Shown one piece after another: positions 9,311-17,286 of a DNA stretch of 64,000 nt (its first letter is position 1; every line of letters begins with the position of its first letter). Below the pieces are notes generated by a model. That model saw nothing but the letters and a program-made list of their open reading frames with translations. It had not been told where the DNA came from and ran no database searches. A program made the position numbers and the translations under genes. Source of the stretch: Adhaeretor mobilis (GTDB lineage: Bacteria > Planctomycetota > Planctomycetia > Pirellulales > Lacipirellulaceae); contig NZ_CP036263.1 of assembly GCF_007741515.1 (NCBI RefSeq), positions 5,753,178-5,817,177 of the forward strand. The letters are read 5' to 3'.

Positions 9311-9333
9311 CCGGCGAGCCAACGGCTCGCCGG
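9311..9333. repeat. Perfect 10-bp inverted repeat
   Basis: Arms ccggcgagcc and ggctcgccgg around a 3-nt loop, between two minus-strand genes. There is no U-tract; it may act as a terminator for the upstream small membrane protein. Confidence 0.6.
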
Positions 9334-9445
9334 AGAACTGCTACAACGTCCCGCTACCAGTAATAGTGGGAACCCCGAGTAGTTTTCGTGCAAAGAAGTG
9401 CGGAGAATTATTCTGCGTAGACACAACACGTGCCGACGAGAGAAC

Positions 9446-9868
9446 TTACGACGCGGCCACAGTTTTGCGAGAGACGTAAATCCGCCGTTTTCCGCTTCGT
9501 AGCGGGAGCGCCTGCGGAGTGGCTTCTGACGGAGTGGCTTCCGACGGAATGGCTTCTGAAATGGCCAGCAGCTTCACTGGACTAGGAAACGCGATCAGCG
9601 CAAACAGCGAAAGCCCAATCTGGAACGCCGCGATGAGCCCCGGATGCGGCAAAGTCGGCAACGGCACCTGCGGCTGCCGGAACAGCACCTCCCGCCGTTC
9701 CCAACCATCGCTCGTGCGAATCCAGTCCGACGGTCCCAGGGTCGCAATACCGTAGCCAAGAAATTCCCACGAATCACCAGCGGCACGCAGTCGATCACCA
9801 TTCTCAAACTGCTGCACCACGCCCGCCAAGCAGCAGACCGTCAGCAAAGTGATCAGGAATCGTCGCAC
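9446..9868 (-). CDS. Small membrane protein of unknown function
   Basis: I do not recognise this protein. The GTG at 9868 is preferred because a GAGGTG site lies 6 nt upstream and a hydrophobic N-terminal segment follows at once (RRFLITLLTVCCLAGVV); an ATG at 9934 gives 22 more residues that look non-natural. From the GTG it has 140 residues: an N-terminal membrane anchor, a soluble loop with GYGIATLGPSDWIRTSDGW, a second hydrophobic segment (LIAAFQIGLSLFALIAF) and a basic C-terminal tail. The tail contains a short repeat SEATPSEATP produced by a 15-nt tandem duplication. Function unknown. Confidence 0.55.
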   Translation of the reverse strand: MRRFLITLLTVCCLAGVVQQFENGDRLRAAGDSWEFLGYGIATLGPSDWIRTSDGWERREVLFRQPQVPLPTLPHPGLIAAFQIGLSLFALIAFPSPVKLLAISEAIPSEATPSEATPQALPLRSGKRRIYVSRKTVAAS

Positions 9869-10359
9869 GTGTGGCACCTCACGAAGAAGAAAGAAAGGCC
9901 AGAAGTGGCTGACTCTCCTATCTGCAACGCCCATGCCGGGGCAGAAATCCCTATATTCGCAGTGCCGATCTTCGGAACATGATGCAGAAAAGCAACGCGG
10001 CCCGTAGCAAGTTCACCACGAACAATCATGACGGTTCTAGCCCGGCTCGTCACGATGCCGCGTAGTTTCCCCAATGGCACAATTAAGCCCTCACCAACCC
10101 AACGGCACCGGGACACGGTGCGGGCTAACGGTTCCTGGCGTCACACGGCCAACCACAAACTCAACCAGGCCCACATACTCGTTATTGCTGTCCAACTCAT
10201 TTTCCGAACCGTAACGCAATGCCTGCTTAGAGTTACGGCACGAGTTACCTGGCTTGCTGCGCACGTTGCGAACTGGCGTGTACAATAGAGTCTTGTCAGA
10301 GAGGTGCCTGCGAACACTCGTTCCTGGCCTCGTATTCGCTCCCAACTCTATTCCTAATC
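9869..10359. other. Intergenic region, no gene seen
   Basis: About 490 bp between divergent genes. No credible reading frame, RNA gene or repeat family was found. It should contain the promoters of both flanking genes; a TACAAT at about 10279-10284 could be a -10 box for the TPR gene but has no convincing -35 partner. Confidence 0.4.
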
Positions 10360-10869
10360 ATGAACAGTTACCCCCGCGATCGCGTTGAGCGACTTCGTCG
10401 AGAAGCCGAAGGCTATCTCGAACTAGGAATGCCCCAGCAGTCGTTTCAGGCGCTCCAACGTCACGGCAAACTCGTTCATGGCGACGCCCGCGTGTGTTAC
10501 CTGATGGGCGAGTCATTGCGAGAGTTGCGCCGACACAGCGAAGCGATCTTTCCGTTGCGTCGCAGCCTGGAATTGATCCCCGACAGCATGCACACGAGCC
10601 TCTCACTCGCTTGGTGCTACAAACGGGTCGGCAAGCTGGACCGCGCGATTGACGCGTTGGAGCATGCAGTGCATCTGGAACCTGGTGAAGCGATCCTGCA
10701 CTACAACTTGGCCTGCTACTGGAGCCTCGCCCAGAACCGCCGCCGCGCGCTGCAGCATTTGGCGAACGCATTAGAAATCGACGGCAACTTCCGTGACATG
10801 GTCTACGACGAACCTGATTTCGATCCGATGCGTGCGGACCCGTTGTTTCGGAGTTTGACCGGGGTGTAG
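10360..10869 (+). CDS. Tetratricopeptide repeat protein
   Basis: A 169-residue all-helical protein without signal peptide or membrane segment. Three to four TPR units can be followed: residues 10-45 (RLRREAEGYLELGMPQQSFQ), 46-80 (VCYLMGESLRELRRHSEAIF), 81-115 (SLSLAWCYKRVGKLDRAIDA) and 116-150 (ILHYNLACYWSLAQNRRRAL). The C-terminal DEPDFDPMRADPLFRSLTG is the typical end of TPR proteins of this size. TPR units mediate protein contacts; the partner is unknown. The TAG stop is part of the family-A repeat at 10866-10886. Confidence 0.85.
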   Translation: MNSYPRDRVERLRREAEGYLELGMPQQSFQALQRHGKLVHGDARVCYLMGESLRELRRHSEAIFPLRRSLELIPDSMHTSLSLAWCYKRVGKLDRAIDALEHAVHLEPGEAILHYNLACYWSLAQNRRRALQHLANALEIDGNFRDMVYDEPDFDPMRADPLFRSLTGV

Positions 10870-10886
10870 GGTCCGCTGTGCGGACC
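10866..10886. repeat. Dispersed palindromic repeat, family A
   Basis: Full-length single copy (core gggtccgctgtgcgg). The TAG at its second to fourth bases (10867-10869) is the stop codon of the TPR gene. Confidence 0.9.
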
Positions 10887-11004
10887 TTTAAGCCTCAACT
10901 CTTCAGCATTTCGCCGTCGGAGCTTGCTCCGCGCTTGGCTTGTACTCCCTAGAAGTTACTCTTTTGACGGGAAGAGCACAGAGAATCGCAAGGTAGTCTC
11001 TGGC

Positions 11005-11286
11005 ATGAAACCTCTCTTGATGCGAACACTGCACTATCTGATCGCTATGGCAGTCTCGTCGCTTGCAGCTTGGATTGTGCTGCAATTGCTCTACTGGGAA
11101 CGAGGCTTTGCAGGCCTCTATGCGTTTAGAGACGGGCTCTGCATCGGTGCCTTCGTACTACTCTTCCTCTTTGCCATTGAAACGCTGTTGCTGAAACGTA
11201 CTTCACAATCAAAACAGCTATTGATGGTTTCTGCGGCAACGACGGCTGCGATCTACTTTGTTTGGCATGTCTTATTGATGGCTTGA
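11005..11286 (+). CDS. Small three-helix membrane protein, unknown function
   Basis: A 93-residue protein from the ATG at 11005; an in-frame upstream start at 10924 would add a non-hydrophobic, poorly supported leader. Three hydrophobic segments are visible: TLHYLIAMAVSSLAAWIVLQ near the N-terminus, LCIGAFVLLFLFAIETLLL in the middle, and LMVSAATTAAIYFVWHVLL at the C-terminus. Short charged loops (LLKRTSQSKQ) separate them. I do not recognise a family. It lies alone between the TPR gene and the convergent BBP7-like gene. Confidence 0.6.
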   Translation: MKPLLMRTLHYLIAMAVSSLAAWIVLQLLYWERGFAGLYAFRDGLCIGAFVLLFLFAIETLLLKRTSQSKQLLMVSAATTAAIYFVWHVLLMA

Positions 11287-11325
11287 ACCTGCAAAGGGTA
11301 CCACATCAGCCGCCACGCCAAACAA

Positions 11326-11364
11326 AAGCAAAAACCCCGGCCGGCGCCGAAGCACCGACCGAGG
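11326..11364 (-). terminator. Rho-independent terminator of the BBP7-like gene
   Basis: On the minus strand a 13-bp stem with three G-U pairs closed by a TTCG tetraloop (11335-11364), followed by GTTTTTGCTTTT. It lies about 70 nt past the stop codon of the BBP7-like gene. Confidence 0.9.
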
Positions 11365-11434
11365 CTTTGAAGGGGTACACACACTTCTTCACTCTCTCAC
11401 TCTCTCGTCACTCAACTCTAGACTCTCAACGCTT

Positions 11435-13213
11435 CTAATAGTTGAACTCCAAACCAGCCTGCAAACCGTGCAGGAGGATCGAGCCATTCGTGTTCACATA
11501 GTTCGCTTGAGCGGCATCAATATACGCTCCAGGCACCTGCTCAGTAGCCAGGGCAACGCCCGTCACACCGAGTGCACGCCAACCACCGTACAGGCGCGTG
11601 TGGCAAGTGCACTGGTAGCTCAAGCCGGCACGAATCTCGCCAACGAAGGAAATGTCATCCTTCATGGCGTTCACGTAGAAGCTTTCGCCACTATTAGCGA
11701 AGGTAACATCGCCGGTTGGCGAGTCAAAGTATTGACTGGAGCTTACGTCATTACCATAAATACCACCGTTGACACCGAAGTTCAGCCCCCACTTGCCCGC
11801 GCAACCCAGGCGATAGATGCCACGGCTACCCAGTTGGAAACCATACAATCGGTTCTCCACATCGGAGTGGTAGTCCATGAAGCCAGTAGCAGCCGTATTG
11901 GTGTTCGTGAAATCAACACCGTACATGAACGATTCGTTGATCTCCATATAGCGGAACCCGAAGATCGAAGTCAGCTGGAAGCGAGGTCCGCAGCCACAAC
12001 CACAGGCTCCAACGCCGCACGTGTCGCATGCCTCAGCAGCACAGCCACCAGCGTCGCATCCGCCAGTTGCACAACCACCGGCACCGCAACCACCACGTCC
12101 GCGAAGGCGCCCGCCAAGTCCGTTGCCAAGGCCAGCACCGTAGCCGTAGCTAGGTCCAGCAGCGATGCCAACTCCGCCACCGAATCCGAACGTTGAGACA
12201 CGCAGCAAATTCACTTCCGCACTGAGCAGTTCAAACGAATTGCGAACACGAGCTAGGTCAACACGAATTGGGTCGCCATTGTCAGGCTGGACTGGTGGTC
12301 CGTAGTCAAAGTAATCACCCATCGCACGGTCGCCCGTACCGGGATCGTAACGCAAACCTTGGAAATTCATCATCGAGTACATGCGATTGGTAGCGCTATC
12401 AACCTGGAAAGCCGTCTGATCGTCCTCGAAAATCTGCCAGTAGCCAGCTTCGACACCCCAGCGTGGTCCACAGCCGCAAGGATCGCAATCCAACCACCTG
12501 CCAACGCGCGCTTCAAAGCCGCCTTGGTAGCCCGTCTCAATGTCCTGCGTGGACAGCGTGATCGCGTCTGAGGTAGGGTAAGAACCAACCGGCATCGCGT
12601 CGGCACCGATAAATACCAGAGGTACCTTGTCCTGGCGATCACGTTCCATCAGCAGACCATAAACACCACCGAACCAGTTGCCGCAACCGCGAACACCGCA
12701 ACCGCCGCATTGGCCGCAATCGTCACACTGACCACAACCGCCAAGTCCGTGACGCACTGCAGCAGCACCTTGGCCGTAACCAGAGCCAAAAGTGTTGTAG
12801 CTACCACCACCGCAGTCAGCAGCGCCGTAGGCAGTTCCGCCCATGGCGTAACCGGCACCGCAGTTGCCAGTCGAGCAACCAGCAGCAGCTGTTGGTGCGT
12901 AGTAGTTTGGTGCAGGTGCCGGAGCTGGCATCGCGTAGTTTTGTGCTGGATTGCCGGCACTTGCATCGGCAGGCACTGCAGGTGTCGGTGCGGGCAATGT
13001 GCCTGGTTGGGCATTGAAATTCATTGCCACGCGAGGCGCGGGCCCCTGCGGGACCACATAGCCTTGCTGTGGGGCTACATAGCCCTGTTGCGGAGCATAC
13101 ACAGGCTGAGCCTGGTACTGTTGATACTGTTGCTGAGCTTGGGCAATTGTGCTCCCAAGCAGGGCGGCCGATGCCGTTAGCAGGCCGAGCCCAAATAATT
13201 TGGATACTCGCAT
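11435..13213 (-). CDS. BBP7-like outer-membrane beta-barrel protein, Cys/Gly-rich
   Basis: 592 residues from the ATG at 13213, chosen because AAGGAG lies 9 nt upstream and a signal peptide follows (LFGLGLLTASAALLGSTIAQA). After a Gln/Pro-rich linker (residues 28-110) come two unusual cysteine-rich stretches, GGCGQCDDCGQCGGCGVRG near residue 160 and a GGC/GCG-repeat run near residues 385-425. The remaining segments alternate as expected for membrane beta strands (GFEARVGRWL, WGVEAGYWQIF, RFQLTSIFGFRYMEI, LYGGWRALGVTGV) and the last residue is aromatic, as in outer-membrane barrels. This fits the planctomycete BBP7/DUF1551 family by memory. The cysteine clusters might be disulfide-linked in the envelope, which is inference. 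Confidence 0.78.
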   Translation of the reverse strand: MRVSKLFGLGLLTASAALLGSTIAQAQQQYQQYQAQPVYAPQQGYVAPQQGYVVPQGPAPRVAMNFNAQPGTLPAPTPAVPADASAGNPAQNYAMPAPAPAPNYYAPTAAAGCSTGNCGAGYAMGGTAYGAADCGGGSYNTFGSGYGQGAAAVRHGLGGCGQCDDCGQCGGCGVRGCGNWFGGVYGLLMERDRQDKVPLVFIGADAMPVGSYPTSDAITLSTQDIETGYQGGFEARVGRWLDCDPCGCGPRWGVEAGYWQIFEDDQTAFQVDSATNRMYSMMNFQGLRYDPGTGDRAMGDYFDYGPPVQPDNGDPIRVDLARVRNSFELLSAEVNLLRVSTFGFGGGVGIAAGPSYGYGAGLGNGLGGRLRGRGGCGAGGCATGGCDAGGCAAEACDTCGVGACGCGCGPRFQLTSIFGFRYMEINESFMYGVDFTNTNTAATGFMDYHSDVENRLYGFQLGSRGIYRLGCAGKWGLNFGVNGGIYGNDVSSSQYFDSPTGDVTFANSGESFYVNAMKDDISFVGEIRAGLSYQCTCHTRLYGGWRALGVTGVALATEQVPGAYIDAAQANYVNTNGSILLHGLQAGLEFNY

Positions 13214-13725
13214 CTTCACGCTCTCCTTAGTGTGTGTGTCCCGTTGTAGCCACCGGTGACTTGGCAGCATCCATCTGCCAGCGGGGATTCGGTTCCATGC
13301 CCGCGTGCGCCGCACTCAGGCCTGTTCGATACATTTCAGAAGGACTCACCGCCCGTCACTTTGCAGCGCATGTGTTTCCATCCATTTACGCCATCGACCA
13401 GGAAGGTCCGTTAGAATTGGCACAGGTGGTACCGCGAGACAGGTTTTCCAGAACGCCGCACGAGCAATCCGCACAGCCGGAAAAGCTTAACAGGCACGCA
13501 CTGCGCAGCCCGCAGGGTTTACCAAGCGGTCAAGAAAAAAGGCGACAAGCAGAAAGAAATCGGCCGCCAAGGCGCCAGATGCGCGCACTTGCAGAATTCG
13601 CCGCAGAGCTTGCTCCGCGCTGGGGGTTGGGCGCTGGGCGCTGGGCGCTGGGCGCTGGGCGCTAGTACTTGGCTACTATGCGAGAACGAGCGCCTAGCGC
13701 CCGACAACCAGCACCCCAAAGGCCG
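13214..13725. repeat. Intergenic region with gggcgct tandem array and inverted partner
   Basis: About 510 bp with no convincing gene. The part next to 13213 should hold the BBP7-like promoter. At 13629-13663 there are five exact copies of the heptamer gggcgct; at 13690-13713 lies an inverted counterpart (agcgcctagcgcccg, then acaaccagc). Related gcgctaggcgctgg elements occur at about 15368-15385 and 29590-29605. Confidence 0.7.
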
Positions 13726-14577
13726 CTAAGCCGCAAGCGGCAGTATGGAGGATTTCGCTGAGGGATTCACCACATCCGCATATAGCGCGATCACTTCTTT
13801 CGCCAGCTGCGCGTAATCTTCTGCTCCAGCGGATTGCGGTGCGTATTGGAAGATCGACTGCTCATGACTCGGCGCCTCGGCCAAGCGAATGTTCCGTCGG
13901 ATGGGGGTCTCGAACAGCCGCACGTCGCTCCAGGCGGTGTTGCCCGTTGCCGCTTCTTGAAAAAATGCTGCTACGTCGTCGCTTACTTCTGCTGCCAAAC
14001 GCGTGCCCGATTCGTACAGGCAGCGAACCACGCCGGCCAGCTTCAGTCGATCGTTCAATCGCCGGCGCACCAGGTCAATCGTCTGCAGCAATTTACTTAA
14101 CCCGTGCAAAGCCAAATAGTGCGGCTGCAATGGCAAGAACACATCATCTACGGCGCTCAGGGCGTTGAGCGTCAAAATGCCCAGCGAAGGTGGGCAATCA
14201 ATGAGCACAAAGTCGAGGTCCTGCTTCATTTCGGCCAATGCATCGCGGAGGATCACTTCGCGACCCACCACGCCAGCAAGTTCCACTTCCGCTGCCGCCA
14301 AATCGATATGCGAACTGGCCACCAGCAGGTTCTCGCCCACTGGCTGCCACACCTCATCCAACGGCACATCGCCGGTCAGTAGCTGATAAGTCGTAGGCTT
14401 GGGATCCGCTTCGCCAGGCGCCGGGCCGACGCCCAAATGCAGCGAAGCATGCGCCTGCGGGTCGAGATCGATCAGCCCCACGCGATAGCCAGCCTCGGCC
14501 AATGCCGCGCTCAAGTTCACTGCGGAAGTGGTTTTACCCACGCCCCCTTTTTGATTGATAATAGCAATCGAACGCAT
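13726..14577 (-). CDS. ParA/Soj-type ATPase
   Basis: 283 residues from the ATG at 14577, which has GAGG 6 nt upstream and starts directly with the family N-terminus MRSIAIINQKGGVGKTT. The frame is open further upstream but that part matches nothing. The deviant Walker A is KGGVGKTT, followed by LIDLDPQAHAS (A' box) and FVLIDCPPSLGILTLNAL (Walker B region). ParA ATPases drive chromosome, plasmid or protein-cluster positioning on the nucleoid. No parB gene follows here, so it is probably an orphan ParA rather than the chromosomal partition pair. The last residues (LPLAA) and the TAG stop lie in a gccgcttgcggc-type palindrome repeated elsewhere in the window. Confidence 0.9.
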   Translation of the reverse strand: MRSIAIINQKGGVGKTTSAVNLSAALAEAGYRVGLIDLDPQAHASLHLGVGPAPGEADPKPTTYQLLTGDVPLDEVWQPVGENLLVASSHIDLAAAEVELAGVVGREVILRDALAEMKQDLDFVLIDCPPSLGILTLNALSAVDDVFLPLQPHYLALHGLSKLLQTIDLVRRRLNDRLKLAGVVRCLYESGTRLAAEVSDDVAAFFQEAATGNTAWSDVRLFETPIRRNIRLAEAPSHEQSIFQYAPQSAGAEDYAQLAKEVIALYADVVNPSAKSSILPLAA

Positions 14578-14667
14578 AGCGTGCCTCGAAAGAAATGGAA
14601 TTAGCGCCGCGGATTGTAGAACCCACGCGTAAGCAATCCCAGAGCATTCAAGCAAAGGTGCTAGCAA

Positions 14668-14688
14668 GTAGGGTCCGCTGTGCGGACC
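14668..14688. repeat. Dispersed palindromic repeat, family A
   Basis: Full single copy (core gggtccgctgtgcgg), in the intergenic region upstream of the ParA gene and 24 bp from a family-B element. Confidence 0.9.
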
Positions 14689-14712
14689 AGCGAATCGTTT
14701 TGGGTGCAGGAG

Positions 14713-14790
14713 GTAGGGTACTGCCGAGTGGAGCGAGGCATACCATGAACGAGGGTTCGGTACGCCTCGCTCCACTCGGCAATACCCTAC
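14713..14790. repeat. Dispersed inverted repeat, family B
   Basis: Arms gtagggtactgccgagtgg and ccactcggcaataccctac, each continuing with a gagcgaggc / gcctcgctc block, around an accatgaacg centre. Other copies lie at 20380-20456 (inside a gene), 20867-20944 and 39025-39171. Confidence 0.9.
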
Positions 14791-14839
14791 AAGACACGCG
14801 AAATCACAAGGGTAGCAAGCTACCCATGCCACCCATCAA

Positions 14840-15415
14840 TTACTCGACCTTCCCAAAATACTCGCTCGTCATACGATCCAAATTCACCGCCGGCGTCACC
14901 AGCACGCTCTGCCCGTCGCCCGTGACGCGGCCCCAGTGCTTGTAGCCTTGATCCAACAGAATCGTCAGCTGCTGCTCTCCGCCGGAGAAAACCAGTGCCT
15001 GCCGCCAGCGATCTGGGTTCGTGCTGATCTGCTCCTCGCGCTGCTCGTTCCAATGGAAATTCCGGTCGAGCGTCATCGCATTGCGAAAGTGGACCATGCC
15101 GGGCTTGCCGGTGAGTTCGTGGCGGGCGACGACTTTGAATCCGCCCGGCCAGTCCTTAGCGTTCTCACGGCTACCCAACTCCAGCAGTTCTACGTGCGAT
15201 TGCTCAGCGACGAGACGGGCCCCCTCGGCCCCCCAGAACTTCACACAATCGTCGGTCGAGCTAACCCGAAACCAAGCCCCCCCCGCCGCCACTGCCGCCG
15301 CGAGGCCCACGCAGACGAGAATGGCCAAACGTCCACTGATCTCGGGTGTATGAGGCACTGGTTTTTGGGCGCTAGGCGCTGGTTGCTCGTCGATCACAGA
15401 TTCCCCTTTCGGCAT
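14840..15415 (-). CDS. Single-pass membrane protein of unknown function
   Basis: 191 residues. A Pro-rich cytoplasmic leader (QPAPSAQKPVP) precedes one membrane segment at residues 29-48 (LAILVCVGLAAAVAAGGAWF), so the bulk is probably periplasmic. The soluble part reads as a small alpha/beta domain (VELLELGSRENAKDWPGGF, VVARHELTGKPGMVHFRNAM, WRQALVFSGGEQQLTILLDQ) ending in SEYFGKVE. No family is recognised, although codon use and strand periodicity look genuine. Part of the leader is encoded by a copy of the dispersed element gcgctaggcgctgg, so that repeat appears to have been captured in frame. Confidence 0.7.
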   Translation of the reverse strand: MPKGESVIDEQPAPSAQKPVPHTPEISGRLAILVCVGLAAAVAAGGAWFRVSSTDDCVKFWGAEGARLVAEQSHVELLELGSRENAKDWPGGFKVVARHELTGKPGMVHFRNAMTLDRNFHWNEQREEQISTNPDRWRQALVFSGGEQQLTILLDQGYKHWGRVTGDGQSVLVTPAVNLDRMTSEYFGKVE

Positions 15416-15516
15416 TCCCCTTTCCCCTTTCGTATACGCTTCCGCCTTCGGTTCAATTCACTATACTATGGGGCTCACTTCCCTCGAACCACCCTAACCA
15501 CGCCCCCTCCCCCGCT

Positions 15517-15741
15517 ATGGCCGATAAGTTTGATCCCTACCGCGAAGCCCTGGTCATGGAAACCGAAACTGAGTGGCCCGACGCCTACCTCGAGCGCGAC
15601 GAGGCCGAGCTCACTAAACTAGCCATCGCCTTGCACGCCACGGCCGAAGAGGCCAGCGAGATCCAATACGTGCGCATGCACACCGGCTTCTGTCGCAAGA
15701 TCGTCGCCACTGAGGAAGACATCGAGCGGGTTTCATCTTAA
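15517..15741 (+). CDS. Small conserved-looking soluble protein, unknown function
   Basis: A 74-residue, strongly acidic, helical protein without signal peptide. Residues 26-55 (ERDEAELTKLAIALHATAEE ASEIQYVR, split here) read as an amphipathic helical pair, and the end (CRKIVATEEDIERVSS) as another short helix. It has no recognised family. It is the only plus-strand frame with sensible composition in the interval. A TATACT at 15462-15467 could be part of its promoter. A run of dispersed repeats begins 4 nt after the stop codon. Confidence 0.6.
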   Translation: MADKFDPYREALVMETETEWPDAYLERDEAELTKLAIALHATAEEASEIQYVRMHTGFCRKIVATEEDIERVSS

Positions 15742-15744
15742 TTT

Positions 15745-15950
15745 TTACGCAAAGATGCAAAGAACGCTAAGAATCGCAAAATAGGGTGCCGTGAGCGACA
15801 GCGAAACGCACCAAGAACTGACAACGCTATCGATGGTGCGTTTCGCTAAAGCTCACGACACCCTACATGATCAGTGTTTATCCGTGTTCATCTGTGGTTC
15901 CGAATAGTTTCTTTACGATTCTCTGCTTCCTTCGCTTCTTTGCGTCAAGT
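15745..15950. repeat. Composite block of dispersed repeats upstream of aroB
   Basis: Three repeat types follow one another: a family-D unit (acgcaaagatgcaaagaac, from 15745), a complete family-C inverted repeat (15782-15866, gtgagcgacagcgaaacgc ... gctcacgacaccctac) and a third unit with gtttatccgtgttcatctg (about 15871-15898) ending in a reversed family-D-like cttcgcttctttgcg. The block fills the gap between two plus-strand genes. Confidence 0.8.
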
Positions 15951-15965
15951 CATTGTTGCCTCACC

Positions 15966-17084
15966 ATGAACAAAGAATCCAACGTCCGTGTCAATCTTGC
16001 TGAGCGCAGCTACGATATCGCCATCGGCAGCGGCAATCGTCAACAACTAGCCGAATTCCTGCGCGAGCGCACTCAGCGCGAGCATGCCGTCATCATCACG
16101 GACTCCAACGTCGATCAGCTCTACGCGGATGCCCTCGGCGATGTGCTCACTGCCGACGGATGGGAAGTGCAGGTCCTGATCGTCGAGCCCGGCGAACCTA
16201 GCAAGTCAATCGAGACGTGCGAAGATCTCTGGGAAACGATGCTCAACGAGGGGGCCGATCGGCATTCCATCGTCGTCGCCGTGGGGGGCGGAGTCGTCGG
16301 CGACTTGGCTGGCTTTGTGGCCGCTACGTTCACACGCGGACTGGAATTCTTCCAGGTGCCCACCACGCTGCTCTCCCAGGTAGATAGCTCGGTGGGTGGC
16401 AAGACGGGTGTCAACCTGCCCGGCGCGAAGAACATGGTCGGCTGCTTCTGGCAACCCCTCGGCGTGCTGATCGACGTGGAAGTCCTCACCACCCTGCCCG
16501 ACCGCGAGTACCGTGCCGGTCTAGCCGAAGTCGTTAAGTACGGCGTGATTCTCGACGAGCCGTTCTTTGCCTATCTGGAAGACAACGCCGAGGCGATCAA
16601 TGCAAAAGACCCCGCTGTGCTCACAGAAATCATCCGCCGCAGTTGCGAGCTGAAAGCGAAAGTCGTCGAGGCAGACGAGCTGGAAGCCGTCGACATGGCC
16701 AGCAAATTCGAGGGTGGCAAGCTCAGCCGAGCCATACTCAACTACGGCCACACCTTCGCCCATGCGTTTGAAGCGATCACTGGTTACGAATCAATGCTTC
16801 ACGGCGAAGCGGTCGCCGTCGGCATGCGTTGCGCCGCCCGACTCGCAGAAAAACAGGGGCGCGTCGATGCCGAGTTCGTGCAACGGCAAGACCTCCTGCT
16901 AGCCGCCCTCGGCCTGAGCGTCTCCCCGCCTGAAGCGGACCCGGAAGACATTCTGCATCTGATGTCTCGCGATAAGAAAAGCGACAGCGGCGCGATCCGC
17001 TTCATCCTGCCCACCAAGATGGGGCACGTCGAGCTCGTGAGCGATTTCCAGAGCGAAGATGTGATTGCGTCGTTGAGTTTCTAG
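15966..17084 (+). CDS. aroB: 3-dehydroquinate synthase
   Basis: 372 residues from the ATG at 15966; an upstream in-frame start at 15867 would translate repeat sequence and is rejected. AroB converts 3-deoxy-D-arabino-heptulosonate 7-phosphate to 3-dehydroquinate, the second step of the shikimate pathway, using NAD and a divalent metal. The NAD-binding glycine-rich motif VAVGGGVVGDLAGFVAATF lies near residue 105. The metal ligands are seen in the expected order: the Glu in the AEVVKYGVI region, NYGHTFAHAFE near residue 260 and LHGEAVAVGM near 278. SSVGGKTGVN (near 142) is the substrate loop. Length is normal. The gene stands alone between repeats. Confidence 0.96.
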   Translation: MNKESNVRVNLAERSYDIAIGSGNRQQLAEFLRERTQREHAVIITDSNVDQLYADALGDVLTADGWEVQVLIVEPGEPSKSIETCEDLWETMLNEGADRHSIVVAVGGGVVGDLAGFVAATFTRGLEFFQVPTTLLSQVDSSVGGKTGVNLPGAKNMVGCFWQPLGVLIDVEVLTTLPDREYRAGLAEVVKYGVILDEPFFAYLEDNAEAINAKDPAVLTEIIRRSCELKAKVVEADELEAVDMASKFEGGKLSRAILNYGHTFAHAFEAITGYESMLHGEAVAVGMRCAARLAEKQGRVDAEFVQRQDLLLAALGLSVSPPEADPEDILHLMSRDKKSDSGAIRFILPTKMGHVELVSDFQSEDVIASLSF

Positions 17085-17210
17085 CTCTGCTGTGCATTTT
17101 GGCGGCGCTTTGTTATCAACGAATCTCTCGAATGACCCGAATGGGGTTTGAAGTGGCGACGTGAATCCTCAAAGGTTTCTCGCAGAGGACACCGAGTTAT
17201 AGACGCATCT

Positions 17211-17257
17211 AACCACACGGAGTGTGGTTGTACTGTATCACCACACTCCGTGTGGTT
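17211..17257. terminator. Perfect 18-bp inverted repeat between convergent genes
   Basis: Arms aaccacacggagtgtggt (17211-17228) and its exact complement (17240-17257) around an 11-nt loop. It lies between aroB (plus) and the M56 gene (minus), which converge. Position suggests a bidirectional terminator; lack of clear U-tracts leaves a mobile palindrome as the alternative. Confidence 0.55.
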
Positions 17258-17286
17258 TGAAGCGTCGAACAGCCTTTGCCGTAGTG

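Noticed and set aside
13629-13713. Tandem gggcgct repeats considered as a CRISPR-like array
   Set aside because: The units are 7 bp with no spacers and no cas genes nearby; it is a simple tandem repeat next to a dispersed element.
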